A stretch of 64,000 nt of DNA, taken from NCBI GenBank assembly GCA_947500505.1, contig CANMSL010000018.1:17443-81442 (forward strand). Reading direction: 5' to 3'. Below, piece by piece: positions 25,153 through 34,530 of the stretch. Numbering within the stretch: position 1 is the stretch's first letter; every line of letters begins with the position of its first letter. The translations under genes were made by a program, and so were the position numbers. Below the pieces are notes generated by a model. The model saw only the letters and a list, made by a program, of their open reading frames with translations. It had not been told where the DNA came from and ran no database searches. Origin of the DNA: an uncultured Aquimarina sp. Lineage in GTDB: Bacteria; Bacteroidota; Bacteroidia; Flavobacteriales; Flavobacteriaceae.

Positions 25153-25533
25153 TTAGTCGTGACTGTTTAAAACCCTCTTAGCCCAGGTTACTGCATTATC
25201 AAAATGCCGAAAGACTTCGAAGTTTTTCTCATAAAACTTACCTTCAAATTTTGCATTATTTATATTGTTATCGCTACTAACTATGATACCTATTCCTAAT
25301 AAATTTTCGATTTTAGAGGCTTCTTTATAAACTAAAGGATCAACGGAATATGAAAAAGTTCGATTAGAAAGATATACTAGCGTATTATTTTTGAAGTGTT
25401 TGTTAATTATTTTTTCTAGTTCATCAATATGTTTAAAAGAGATTATTTCCCCTTCTTTTATTTGTTTAACGATTAAATTTTCGAGAATGAATAACTCACA
25501 ATAATCTAAATTATAATGATAGAATTTGCCCAT
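25153..25533 (-). CDS. Small conserved protein, possibly STAS/SpoIIAA-like
   Basis: A 126-residue cytoplasmic protein read from the ATG at 25533; the frame is open a little further to a TTG. The pattern LVYLSNRTFSYSVDPLVYK, then LGIGIIVSSDN, then EVFRHFDNAVTWAKRVL resembles the alternating strand-helix order of SpoIIAA-like/STAS single domains found in flavobacteria, in which the C-terminal helix ends in AxxWxK. That assignment is by pattern only. It is monocistronic, between panB and an NTF2-like gene; no partner kinase is nearby. Confidence 0.6.
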   Translation of the reverse strand: MGKFYHYNLDYCELFILENLIVKQIKEGEIISFKHIDELEKIINKHFKNNTLVYLSNRTFSYSVDPLVYKEASKIENLLGIGIIVSSDNNINNAKFEGKFYEKNFEVFRHFDNAVTWAKRVLNSHD

Positions 25534-25753
25534 TTTATTGATGTTTGGTGATAAATCCAAAAGTAAAAATGTATACTTTACTGTGGTTTTTGGATTTAAT
25601 TAGGTTTACTATAAAAATAACAATAATTGAATATAAACTGTAAAATAAGAATATTGATTTTCTGTTTTTTTAGTAAACGGATTGTAGTATAGAAAGATAA
25701 CTTAAGATGATTTATAAAAACACTATATTTAACTTAACCAAAAAGATTCTCTT

Positions 25754-26218
25754 ATGAATAAATATATGTTTTTGTCCATTATGTTTGTTTTAAATATTAC
25801 TTTTTCTCAGGAGAAGCTTGACACTAACCAAAAAGAAGCCAAGCAAGCCGTTTTAGATTTTTTTGAAGGTTTTCATAAAGGGGATACTACCCAAATTCGA
25901 AAAACGATTGACTCCAATTTGGTTATGCAGACTATAACAAAATCGAAGGGAGGTGACATCAAAACTGTCAAAACGGATGTTTCTAAATTTTTAGAGGTAA
26001 TTCATAACAGACCAAAAGATCAAAAGTGGTTAGAAAAGTTATTGGGTTTTAAGATTGATGCAGATGATAGTATTGCTCAGATATGGACTCCTTATGAGTT
26101 TTATATAAGTGATCAGTTTAGTCATTGTGGGGTGAATATTTTTCAGCTATTTAACGATGGGAATTCCTGGAAAATTATGGCGATTGCAGATACTCGAAAA
26201 AGGAAAGGATGCAAATAA
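25754..26218 (+). CDS. Exported NTF2-like (SnoaL/DUF4440-type) protein
   Basis: A 154-residue protein with a signal peptide (MNKYMFLSIMFVLNITFSQ) and an NTF2-like cone fold: N-terminal helix KQAVLDFFEGFHKGDTTQIR, then DSNLVMQTI, then the strands AQIWTPYEFYISDQFSHCGV and FQLFNDGNSWKIMAIADTR. The pattern of a lone exported NTF2-like domain with a C-terminal ADTRKRKGC is common in flavobacteria, and no catalytic residues are obvious. It converges with the CPBP protease gene with a single base between stop codons. Periplasmic ligand-binding or enzymatic role unknown. Confidence 0.82.
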   Translation: MNKYMFLSIMFVLNITFSQEKLDTNQKEAKQAVLDFFEGFHKGDTTQIRKTIDSNLVMQTITKSKGGDIKTVKTDVSKFLEVIHNRPKDQKWLEKLLGFKIDADDSIAQIWTPYEFYISDQFSHCGVNIFQLFNDGNSWKIMAIADTRKRKGCK

Positions 26219-26219
26219 T

Positions 26220-26894
26220 CTATAATCTGTTGTTAATGATTAAAAATACAACACCATTATTGATGGCGTGAAGAAGCATAGGCCATACAATATGACCGTT
26301 TTCTATTTTGATTTTTCCAAACATATGACCCGCTATAATTCTCGGAAAAATTAAAAGAAATAATATACTTTCAAATTTAAATGAATCTACATAATTGAAG
26401 ATATGTAAGAATCCAAATATAACAGCGGTTACCTGCAAAGTGATTGATTTATATTTCTCTAGAAAACGAATGGTCTTTTTGAGGTGGTCCTTTGCGATTA
26501 ATCGTTCATATATAATAAATATCGCAAAAAGCGTCACTAAAAAGATAATGTAGCGATAATACCAAGCTAATTCTAACGTAATAAATAATCCCAAAAAGAA
26601 AAGCGTCCAGGAACTCAGGAATAATAAAAGATCTTTGTTAGTGGGTTTTATCAATGTTCTGAACATCAACTCTTCTATGAAAGGAGCAAATATTATCATA
26701 ACAAGAAAAGCCTTAAGCTTGTTTTCTCTTAAGATTTCGAAAACACCACCTTGAGAATATTTTTTAAGATCCAGATCTGGAAATATATTTTGTAATAAGG
26801 CAACACAAATAAAAAAGAGAATGTAAAGACCAAACAACCGGAGGTAAGAAATAAATAGATTTTTGATTTTAGAGATTATAGTACTTCTACGCAT
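26220..26894 (-). CDS. CPBP family intramembrane metalloprotease
   Basis: A 224-residue membrane protein of the CAAX protease/bacteriocin-processing (CPBP, Abi) family. The ATG at 26894 is preferred to an upstream TTG and avoids overlap with sdaA. All three motifs are present: FIEELMFRTL (EE-x3-R), FGFLHIFNY (F-x3-H), and HAINNGV (H-x3-N). Six or more hydrophobic segments surround them. It begins 8 bases after the sdaA stop on the same strand and is likely co-transcribed. Substrate unknown; peptide or protein processing and immunity roles are known for relatives. Confidence 0.88.
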   Translation of the reverse strand: MRRSTIISKIKNLFISYLRLFGLYILFFICVALLQNIFPDLDLKKYSQGGVFEILRENKLKAFLVMIIFAPFIEELMFRTLIKPTNKDLLLFLSSWTLFFLGLFITLELAWYYRYIIFLVTLFAIFIIYERLIAKDHLKKTIRFLEKYKSITLQVTAVIFGFLHIFNYVDSFKFESILFLLIFPRIIAGHMFGKIKIENGHIVWPMLLHAINNGVVFLIINNRL

Positions 26895-26902
26895 TATCAA
26901 AT

Positions 26903-28327
26903 CTAGCAATCACTTAAACTTACTTTAACCGCCAGACCGCCCTCGCTAGTTTCTTTATATTTTGTATTCATATCCTTTGCTGTTTCCCACATAGTTTCTA
27001 TTACTTTATCCAGGGGGACCTTAGCATTAGCCGCATCAGAATCCAATGCCATTTCACAAGCATTGATAGCTTTTATAGCTCCCATCGCATTTCTTTCGAT
27101 ACAAGGGATTTGTACCAATCCACCTATAGGATCACAGGTTAGGCCTAAATGATGTTCCATTGCAATTTCACTCGCCATAACAACCTGTTCAGGAGTACCA
27201 CCCATTAACTCTGTTAGGGCACCAGCTGCCATAGCAGAAGAAACTCCGATTTCTGCCTGACAACCACCCATTGCTGCCGATATTGTAGCGCCTTTTTTAA
27301 ATAAGCTGCCAATTTCTCCGGCTACTAGCATGAATTGTTTGACATCCTCTAAATTGGCATCGTGATTTTCGATAACCATATAATACATCATTACCGCCGG
27401 TATCACACCTGCGCTTCCATTGGTCGGGGCAGTAACAACTCTTCCCAGAGAAGCATTCACTTCATTTACGGAGAGGGCAAAACAGGAAACCCACTTGAGT
27501 ATTTGTCGAAATTTCACTTCTGTATCTCTGATTGCCTCTATCCATTCTACAGGATTGTTGTATTTTTTGGTTCCAATCAACTTCTGGTGAGTATCGAAGG
27601 CTCTTCGTCTTACATTTAACCCTCCTGGAAGCGTACCTTCTGTATGACAACCTTTATACATAGATTCCAGCATAACATTCCATATTTCCGCGATTCTGGT
27701 GTCAATTTCTTCATCACTTTGTAGAGAACGTTCATTTTCAAGAACAATTTCTGATATTTTTTTATTCTTTGTTTTACAATAAGTCAAAAGATCAGTTGCT
27801 TTTTGAATAGGAAGTGGAAATTCTCTAAAAGCTTCTATTTTTTTCTTTTTCCTTTTTCTTTCTTCCTGAATTACAAACCCACCTCCTATAGAATAAAATG
27901 TTGAAGTTATTTTAATCTTATTTTTTAAAACTGCTGTAAATGTTATTGCATTAGGGTGAAATTCCTTGAATTCTTTATTAAATATAATCTGTGTCTCAGG
28001 GTTAAAATTAATCGGTAATTCCTGATTAAAATGTAAGACTTTAGTGCTTTTTATTTCTTCTATAATTTTAGAAATAGCAGAAACGTCGATTGTTTGAGGA
28101 TCATATCCGCAGAGTCCTAGAACAGAAGCTATGTCAGTAGCGTGACCTTTACCTGTTAACGATAATGATCCAAATAAGTCTACAGTGATGGATTGTGTAA
28201 GGTCGAATTGATTATTTTCTTTCAATTCAGCAATCCATCGTCTTCCTGCTCTCCATGGACCAAAAGTATGAGAACTTGAGGGACCCACACCTATTTTTAA
28301 CATATCAAAAATACTGATACATTCCAT
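26903..28327 (-). CDS. sdaA: L-Serine ammonia-lyase, iron-sulfur type
   Basis: Deaminates L-serine to pyruvate and ammonia with a 4Fe-4S cluster, in the cytoplasm. The single 474-residue chain contains both the N-terminal beta domain (SIFDMLKIGVGPSSSHTFGP) and the alpha domain (RRAFDTHQKL, GRVVTAPTNGSAGVIPAV, AEIGVSSAMAAGALTELMGG, HLGLTCDPIGGLVQIPCIER), so it is the fused one-subunit form as in E. coli SdaA. The cluster cysteines are in GGCQAEIG, GLTCDPIGG and QIPCIER. It is followed closely by the CPBP gene. Confident assignment. Confidence 0.96.
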   Translation of the reverse strand: MECISIFDMLKIGVGPSSSHTFGPWRAGRRWIAELKENNQFDLTQSITVDLFGSLSLTGKGHATDIASVLGLCGYDPQTIDVSAISKIIEEIKSTKVLHFNQELPINFNPETQIIFNKEFKEFHPNAITFTAVLKNKIKITSTFYSIGGGFVIQEERKRKKKKIEAFREFPLPIQKATDLLTYCKTKNKKISEIVLENERSLQSDEEIDTRIAEIWNVMLESMYKGCHTEGTLPGGLNVRRRAFDTHQKLIGTKKYNNPVEWIEAIRDTEVKFRQILKWVSCFALSVNEVNASLGRVVTAPTNGSAGVIPAVMMYYMVIENHDANLEDVKQFMLVAGEIGSLFKKGATISAAMGGCQAEIGVSSAMAAGALTELMGGTPEQVVMASEIAMEHHLGLTCDPIGGLVQIPCIERNAMGAIKAINACEMALDSDAANAKVPLDKVIETMWETAKDMNTKYKETSEGGLAVKVSLSDC

Positions 28328-28471
28328 AATTCTTATTTAGGTATTACAATTTATTGGTAAATATAAGATATTGATAAAAAAGAATGCTTTTTTTAAACAA
28401 TACTTAAAGATGGATTATTACTTTCTCCGTAATGTATGTTTTGGGGTTGATATAATAGCTACCATAGAACA

Positions 28472-28515
28472 ATGACATCCTGTCATATAAAAGGTCATGG
28501 CATAATCATTGACCT
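28472..28515. promoter_or_regulatory. Two inverted repeats upstream of dnaK
   Basis: ATGACA-TCC-TGTCAT (28472-28486) is a perfect 6-bp inverted repeat. It is followed by AGGTCA-N12-TGACCT (28492-28497 and 28510-28515), also perfect. Both lie 49-92 bases before the dnaK ATG in the only regulatory spacer available. They share the GTCA core and could be operator sites for a heat-shock or metabolic regulator. This is not the CIRCE sequence. Confidence 0.45.
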
Positions 28516-28563
28516 ATGTGGATTAAAATATTAGGAACAACACTAAAACATTTATATACTGAT

Positions 28564-30477
28564 ATGAGTAAGATAATAGGAATAGATTTAGGGACAACGA
28601 ACTCTTGTGTTTCTGTGATGGAAGGTAATGAGCCGGTTGTTATCCCTAATGCAGAAGGTAAAAGAACTACTCCGTCTGTAATTGCTTTTGTAGAAGGAGG
28701 AGAAATCAAAGTTGGTGACCCTGCAAAACGTCAGGCTGTTACGAATCCGACTAAAACGATCTCTTCTATTAAGAGATTTATGGGAAATAAATTCTCTGAA
28801 TCTGCAAAAGAAGCAGAAAGAGCTGCGTATAAAGTAGTAAAAGGAGACAATAATACGCCTCGTGTAGATATTGACGGTCGTTTATATACACCACAAGAAT
28901 TATCTGCTATGACGCTTCAGAAAATGAAGAAAACAGCAGAGGATTATCTAGGACAAGATGTTACGAGAGCCGTAATTACTGTACCTGCATATTTTAATGA
29001 TGCGCAACGTCAGGCGACTAAGGAAGCTGGAGAAATTGCAGGTCTTAAGGTAGAAAGAATTATCAACGAGCCTACAGCTGCTGCATTGGCATATGGTCTT
29101 GATAAAAAAGGTAAAGATCAGAAAATTGTCGTATTTGATTTTGGTGGAGGTACTCACGATGTATCTATCCTTGAATTAGGAGATGGTGTTTTCGAGGTAC
29201 TTTCTACAGATGGAGATACTCACTTGGGAGGAGATGATGTTGACCAAAAAATAATTGATTGGTTAGCAGAAGAATTTAAAGCTGATGAGGATATGGATCT
29301 TCGTAAAGATCCAATGGCTTTACAACGTCTTAAAGAAGCTGCAGAGAAAGCAAAGATCGAATTATCTTCTTCTCCACAGACAGAAATCAATCTTCCATAT
29401 GTTACGGCTACGGCAAGTGGTCCTAAACACTTAGTAAGATCATTGACAAGAGCCAAATTTGATCAATTAATTGACGATTTAGTAAAACGTACCATAGAGC
29501 CTTGTCGCACTGCTTTAAAAGCAGCAGGACTTTCTACTAGTGATATTGATGAAATTATTTTAGTAGGTGGATCTACACGTATACCTGCGGTTCAGGAAGC
29601 AGTAGAAAAGTTTTTTGGAAAAGCACCTAGCAAAGGTGTAAATCCAGATGAAGTAGTTGCTATTGGAGCTGCAATTCAAGGAGGAGTTCTTACAGGAGAT
29701 GTAAAGGATGTATTGTTATTGGATGTTACACCACTTTCTCTGGGTATTGAAACCATGGGTAATGTAATGACGAAGCTGATTGAAGCAAATACTACGATTC
29801 CTACCAAGAAATCACAAGTGTTTTCTACTGCAGCAGATAATCAACCTTCTGTAGAGATTCACGTATTGCAGGGAGAGCGTCCTATGGCAGCAGATAATAA
29901 AACTATTGGTCGTTTCCACTTGGATGGAATCCCACCAGCACAAAGAGGAGTACCTCAAATCGAAGTTACTTTCGATATTGATGCTAATGGTATAATTAAG
30001 GTTTCTGCTACTGATAAAGCTACTAATAAATCTCAGGATATTCGTATCGAGGCATCTTCAGGTTTAACAGAAGAGGAAATCGAGAAAATGAAGCGAGAAG
30101 CTGAAGCAAATGCAGAAGCTGATAAAGAAGCAAAGGAAACTGCTGATAAGTTAAATGAGGCCGATGGAATGATTTTTCAGACAGAAAAGCAATTGAAAGA
30201 ATTTGGTGATAAATTATCTGATGATAAGAAAAAACCAATCGAAGATGCTCTTGAGGAATTGAAAAAAGCATACGAATCTAAAGATTTAGCTGTGATACAA
30301 CCTGCTCTTGATAAAATCAATGAGGCTTGGAAAGTAGCTAGTGAGGAAATGTATAAGGCACAGGCAGAAGCACAAGGTGGTGCAGCTGGACCAGAAGCTG
30401 GAGCTGGAGCACAACCTGAAGGTGGAGATTCTGAAGCTAGTGATGTAGAAGATGTAGATTTTGAAGAAGTAAAGTAA
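28564..30477 (+). CDS. dnaK: Molecular chaperone DnaK (Hsp70)
   Basis: ATP-dependent Hsp70 chaperone. The frame opens at 28516, but the ATG at 28564 gives MSKIIGIDLGTTNSCVSVME, the universal start, and 637 residues. Visible are the phosphate loops (GIDLGTTNS, VVFDFGGGTHDVSILE), RIINEPTAAALAYGLDK, the DDLVKR region, ILVGGSTRIPAVQ, the VLLLDVTPLSLGIETMG linker, and a helical lid ending in a Gly/Ala-rich stretch and EDVDFEEVK. It is monocistronic; grpE and dnaJ are not adjacent, as is common in Bacteroidota. A strong terminator follows. Confidence 0.98.
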   Translation: MSKIIGIDLGTTNSCVSVMEGNEPVVIPNAEGKRTTPSVIAFVEGGEIKVGDPAKRQAVTNPTKTISSIKRFMGNKFSESAKEAERAAYKVVKGDNNTPRVDIDGRLYTPQELSAMTLQKMKKTAEDYLGQDVTRAVITVPAYFNDAQRQATKEAGEIAGLKVERIINEPTAAALAYGLDKKGKDQKIVVFDFGGGTHDVSILELGDGVFEVLSTDGDTHLGGDDVDQKIIDWLAEEFKADEDMDLRKDPMALQRLKEAAEKAKIELSSSPQTEINLPYVTATASGPKHLVRSLTRAKFDQLIDDLVKRTIEPCRTALKAAGLSTSDIDEIILVGGSTRIPAVQEAVEKFFGKAPSKGVNPDEVVAIGAAIQGGVLTGDVKDVLLLDVTPLSLGIETMGNVMTKLIEANTTIPTKKSQVFSTAADNQPSVEIHVLQGERPMAADNKTIGRFHLDGIPPAQRGVPQIEVTFDIDANGIIKVSATDKATNKSQDIRIEASSGLTEEEIEKMKREAEANAEADKEAKETADKLNEADGMIFQTEKQLKEFGDKLSDDKKKPIEDALEELKKAYESKDLAVIQPALDKINEAWKVASEEMYKAQAEAQGGAAGPEAGAGAQPEGGDSEASDVEDVDFEEVK

Positions 30478-30500
30478 GAATTGTTATTCCACTATATATT

Positions 30501-30530
30501 AAATGCACAGCTTTTGCTGTGCATTTTTTT
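30501..30530 (+). terminator. Intrinsic terminator of dnaK
   Basis: Perfect 11-bp stem AAATGCACAGC / GCTGTGCATTT with a TTTT loop, followed by a run of Ts, beginning 24 bases after the dnaK stop codon. Confidence 0.93.
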
Positions 30531-30679
30531 GTTATTGTTGGTAAGGATAACGAAAGATAGTTTATTTTTATCAAAGCTTAATTCACCCCCTTTAATAGCT
30601 TTATTTCACACAGTTATTCTTAATATAAGGAACCGCTATCAGATTTAATGATATCTGATCTAAGTAATGGAATATACTA

Positions 30680-31987
30680 ATGAATTTAGTACAAATTTTT
30701 CGTAAAAAAATCTTTTGGTTTTTTGATGTTTTGAAGGGAAATGATATTAAGAAACACTATACGCATATCAAATAGATAATAGAAAACCATGCTTCTACTT
30801 CTGTAAAAGCCAGAAGAGATCAATATCTTCATGATATATTGACACATACTGTAAGCACGACCTGACTTTATCAAAAATATTCTGGATATAATTCTATTTC
30901 GGATTTCCCAGTGATCAATAAAAACATGATCCGTGATAATTTTAAAGAATTTACATCTTCAAAGTTTAGTACTAAGAGCTGTACCGTAGTCTCCACAAGC
31001 GGATCTACCGGTGCTCCTTTCTCTATTTTACAGGATATGAGTAAACGATGTTGTAATACAGGAGATACTCTTTATTTTTCTAATAAGTCAGGATATCAAA
31101 TAGGACAAAAACTGATTTATGTAAAAATTTGGCCAGATAACTACAAACATAATATACTTTCCAAGTTTTGGTGGCAGAATATCTATCAAAAAAATGTTTT
31201 TAAACTCACTGATAAAGAAATCGAAGATTTTATTAAGAAAACTTAGAAAAAATATTTCGAAGAGGAGCTTTCTAGGATACACCTCAGCCTTTGTAACCAT
31301 ACGTAAATACCTTGATAAAACAAACCCAGTTCCTGTTATAACCAATGTTAAATCTATTATCACCATGTCCGAAGATCTAAACGAATATGTAAGAAGTAGT
31401 ATGAAGAAGTATTTTGATATCTTACCTGTTTCGCGATATTCTAATAATGAAAATGGAATCTTAGCGCAGTAAGATAGTCAAGATCCTTCAAAATTTATTA
31501 TTAATTCTGCTAGTTATTACATAGAGATATTTAATTTGGACGAGGATGTTCCTGTTTCTCCGGGAAAAAGAGGAAGAATTATAGTGACAGATTTACAGAA
31601 CTATGCAATGCCAATGATTAGATATAATATCGGTGATATCGGTGCGATGGAACTAAGAAAAGAAAAATTTCCTTGCCTCTCATCTATAGAAGGAAGAAAA
31701 TTAGATCTTATATATGATACTAAAGGCGAAATTATTCCTTCTCAAGTGTCTTATAAATTATATGAATATGGAGATTACAAGCGGTTCCAATTAGTATAAT
31801 ATGGAAAAAAGATTACCTGATTAAATTAAATACTGATAAGAAAGTCGGCGAAGATACAATGTTAGAAGAATATAAGGGTTACTGTGGGCAAGGCGCTAAT
31901 ATTAAGATAGAATATGTTGATGAGATTCCTTTATTATCTTCTGGTAAAAGAAGAGAAGTCACCAATACATATCATTCTGAATTGTAA
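30680..31987 (+). pseudogene. Decayed CapK/PaaK-like AMP-dependent ligase (phenylacetate-CoA ligase family)
   Basis: Pieces of one protein run collinearly along the + strand: MNLVQIFRKKIFWFFDVLKG from an ATG at 30680, the AMP-binding signature STSGSTGAPFSI near 30995, ARRDQYLHDIL before it, and SPGKRGRIIVTDLQNYAMPM then RYNIGDIG near 31560-31640, with a C-terminal KIEYVDEIPLLSSGKRREV. The frame is broken by TAG at 30773, TGA at 30863, a frameshift near 31240, TAA at 31470 and another frameshift near 31797. Such proteins accompany capsule and exopolysaccharide clusters, but no such cluster remains here. Flanking genes are dnaK and an AlkD-like gene. Clearly non-functional. Confidence 0.88.
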
Positions 31988-32050
31988 TATAAAGTGGTTT
32001 ATTTTAATCCACAATATGGAGTTTAATTCTCCAAGGCATATCTCGAAATA

Positions 32051-32800
32051 TTAAGATTGTGTTTTCGCCAGATGCTTCATACGCTTGCTATTAGGTAGTT
32101 CAGTATTTACTTTTGGATGGTTAGTTTTTTTATGAACCCATTTCAGGGCTTCCTTCTGGCTTAAGGGCTTTAACCCGGCAGTAGTAACAAAAGATATAAC
32201 TTCATTAGGATTAATTTTAGAGTATTCTCGTAAAGCCCATCCAATAGCCTTCTGAATAAAGAATTCCGAGGATAACTTGTGTTTCTGGCATAAATCAAAT
32301 AATAACATATCGTCTGTTTTATTTTTATATCCTAATTGAAACAGGATTGCACTTCTATTAAACCATATATTTTCTGAAGCAGAAAACTCCGCTATAACTT
32401 TTTTTACCTCATCCGGAAACTGAAGTAAGTAATTGCCTAATATATGCTTAGCAATGAAATCGACAGAATCCCACCAGGAATTAGTGATAATTAGGTTTTT
32501 AATGAAAAGGATATCATCAATTTTATATTTCTTTTTTAAGAATAAATCCACTAACTCGATGGCGCTATAGTGTAATTCCCTTTGAGGCTTTTTATATAGA
32601 TTATTGACTATGGATCTAATATTTTCATCAGATAATTGACTTTCATATTCCTTAATCTTTTGTTGAAGAAGTTGTTTTCTTAATGGAGCCTTTATACCAT
32701 ACATGGAGAAATTATTTCTTAGATAAGCCTCCATGGCTCCAGCATCTTCTTTATTCTCATTATTTTCAAATTTGTAAATTAGATCAGAAACAAATTCCAT
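32051..32800 (-). CDS. AlkD-like DNA alkylation repair protein
   Basis: A 249-residue all-helical HEAT-repeat protein of the AlkC/AlkD family, DNA glycosylases that remove alkylated purines such as 3- and 7-methylpurines. The signature is ITNSWWDSVDFIAKHILGNYL at about residues 105-125 (core WWDSVDFIAKH with the catalytic-type Asp), followed by WFNRSAILFQLGYKNKTD and FFIQKAIGWALREYSKINP. The length is typical. It lies 11 bases after the gamma-glutamyltransferase stop on the same strand and may be transcribed with it. Substrate range is not known. Confidence 0.9.
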   Translation of the reverse strand: MEFVSDLIYKFENNENKEDAGAMEAYLRNNFSMYGIKAPLRKQLLQQKIKEYESQLSDENIRSIVNNLYKKPQRELHYSAIELVDLFLKKKYKIDDILFIKNLIITNSWWDSVDFIAKHILGNYLLQFPDEVKKVIAEFSASENIWFNRSAILFQLGYKNKTDDMLLFDLCQKHKLSSEFFIQKAIGWALREYSKINPNEVISFVTTAGLKPLSQKEALKWVHKKTNHPKVNTELPNSKRMKHLAKTQS

Positions 32801-32811
32801 ACACAGACTTT

Positions 32812-34515
32812 TTAAAATCCAACGGCAGTGTCGTCTCCACGTTTATCAGCACCACCTTCCAGGCTACCATCTGGTAGCACCAAAATACCATCAACTTTAC
32901 CAATTATCCTGGTTTCTTCTTCGTTAATAGAGTATCCTTTAACTTTTAAACTATCCAGTACATCTTTATCAAATGAGTTTGGCTCAAAAACAACAACATC
33001 TGGCAGCCACTGATGGTGAAACCGCGGGGCGTTTACAGCGTCTTGCATCGTCATTCCGTATTCTTTTACATTTAGAATAGTTTGTAATACAGAAGTGATA
33101 ATTGTAGAGCCTCCCGGTGTACCTAAAGACATCCAAAGTTTACCATTTTTCTCTACAAGCGTAGGGGTCATAGAGCTGAGCATACGTTTTTCAGGAGCAA
33201 TTGAGTTAGCTTCAGTGCCTAATAACCCAAACATATTAGGAGTGCCGGGTTTAGCGCTAAAATCATCCATTTCGTTATTTAAAAAAAAGCCAAGTTCAGG
33301 AACATAGAGTTTAGAACCATAAGCTCCGTTTAAGGTAGTAGTTACTGATATTGCATTGCCAAATTGATCAACAATAGAATAATGTGTGGTTTCACTGCTT
33401 TCATATCCAGGAATAGTGCCATAACTTAAATCAGAAGATAAAGTAGCTTTCTTAAAATTAAAATTGTTCATTCTGTCGGATAAATATTTACCACTTATCA
33501 AAGTATCTATCGGGATGTCCACAAAATCCGGATCTCCTAAGTAAAAACTCCTATCGGCATAAGCTCTTCTTTCGGCTTCTGTTAGTAGCTGGATAGATTT
33601 TAATGTATTGTGTCCATAATCTTTAAGATCATAAGGTTCAATCATTTTCATAATCTGCGCAAGACAAATACCACCACTAGAGGGAGGAGACATGGATATT
33701 ATATTTAGATCTTTGTAAGTAAATCGAATTGGTTTTCGCCATTTAGCCTTATATTTATTGAGATCTTCTAATGTGATAATACCTCCTTTGGATCGGATGC
33801 GTGCTACCAATTTTCGACCTGTTTCTCCTTTGTAAAATTCGTCCCTGCCATTTTCCATGATTCTTTGGAGAGTAGCAGCAAGCATGAGGTTTTTTATAGT
33901 GTCTTTTGCTTTGAAATTTTGTGCGTAAAGTATTGTGTCTTGATTAGTTTCAATAAACAACTCTCTATAATGATGTAAACGTTTTTCTTGCTTTTCGGTT
34001 ATTACATATCCTTTACGAGCGAGTTTAATTACGGGAGTCAATAATTCTTGTATGGGTAGTGTTCCAAATTTTTGATGTACTTCAAATATTCCGGCTATGG
34101 TACCGGGAACCCCTACAGCCATAGCACCTAATTGACTTTTTTCGGGGATTGGCTCTCCATTATCATCAAGATACATATCTTTAAATGAAGCCAAAGGTGC
34201 TTTTTCGCGATAATCGATTGCACCGATTTCTCCATTAGCTTTTCTGTACACCATAAACCCACCACCACCAAGATTGCCTGCATAAGGATAAGATACAGCT
34301 AATGCCATTTCTGTAGCCACCATGGCATCAAACACATTCCCTCCTTTCTGAAGAACCTCTTTTCCAATTATAGAAGCTTCTTCTCTGGCAGAAACCACCA
34401 TAGCATTTTTTTCTACAACCCCTAATACAGGCTGTTTAACCATATCAACCTTCGATTCTGGGTTCGTTTTACAGGAGATAATTAAAACGAACAATAGGAG
34501 ATTAAGCAATCGCAT
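32812..34515 (-). CDS. ggt: Gamma-glutamyltransferase, lipoprotein
   Basis: Cleaves and transfers the gamma-glutamyl group of glutathione and related compounds, outside the cytoplasm. The ATG at 34515 gives MRLLNLLLFVLIISCKTN, a lipoprotein signal, and 567 residues. The catalytic Thr of the self-cleaving Ntn hydrolase is in SSETTHYSIVD at the large/small subunit border (about residue 370). Other signatures are AAGNLGGGGFM-like NLGGGGFMVYR, YREKAPLAS, SPPSSGGICLAQIM, SSMTPTLVEKNGKLW and LGTPGGSTIITSVLQ. Context: between an AlkD gene and a broken YwqK-like gene on the same strand. Well supported. Confidence 0.95.
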   Translation of the reverse strand: MRLLNLLLFVLIISCKTNPESKVDMVKQPVLGVVEKNAMVVSAREEASIIGKEVLQKGGNVFDAMVATEMALAVSYPYAGNLGGGGFMVYRKANGEIGAIDYREKAPLASFKDMYLDDNGEPIPEKSQLGAMAVGVPGTIAGIFEVHQKFGTLPIQELLTPVIKLARKGYVITEKQEKRLHHYRELFIETNQDTILYAQNFKAKDTIKNLMLAATLQRIMENGRDEFYKGETGRKLVARIRSKGGIITLEDLNKYKAKWRKPIRFTYKDLNIISMSPPSSGGICLAQIMKMIEPYDLKDYGHNTLKSIQLLTEAERRAYADRSFYLGDPDFVDIPIDTLISGKYLSDRMNNFNFKKATLSSDLSYGTIPGYESSETTHYSIVDQFGNAISVTTTLNGAYGSKLYVPELGFFLNNEMDDFSAKPGTPNMFGLLGTEANSIAPEKRMLSSMTPTLVEKNGKLWMSLGTPGGSTIITSVLQTILNVKEYGMTMQDAVNAPRFHHQWLPDVVVFEPNSFDKDVLDSLKVKGYSINEEETRIIGKVDGILVLPDGSLEGGADKRGDDTAVGF

Positions 34516-34530
34516 AATATTCAGCATTTA

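Noticed and set aside
30686..30874. Minus-strand frame of 62 codons after dnaK
   Set aside because: It is antisense to the decayed CapK-like gene and has no family resemblance.
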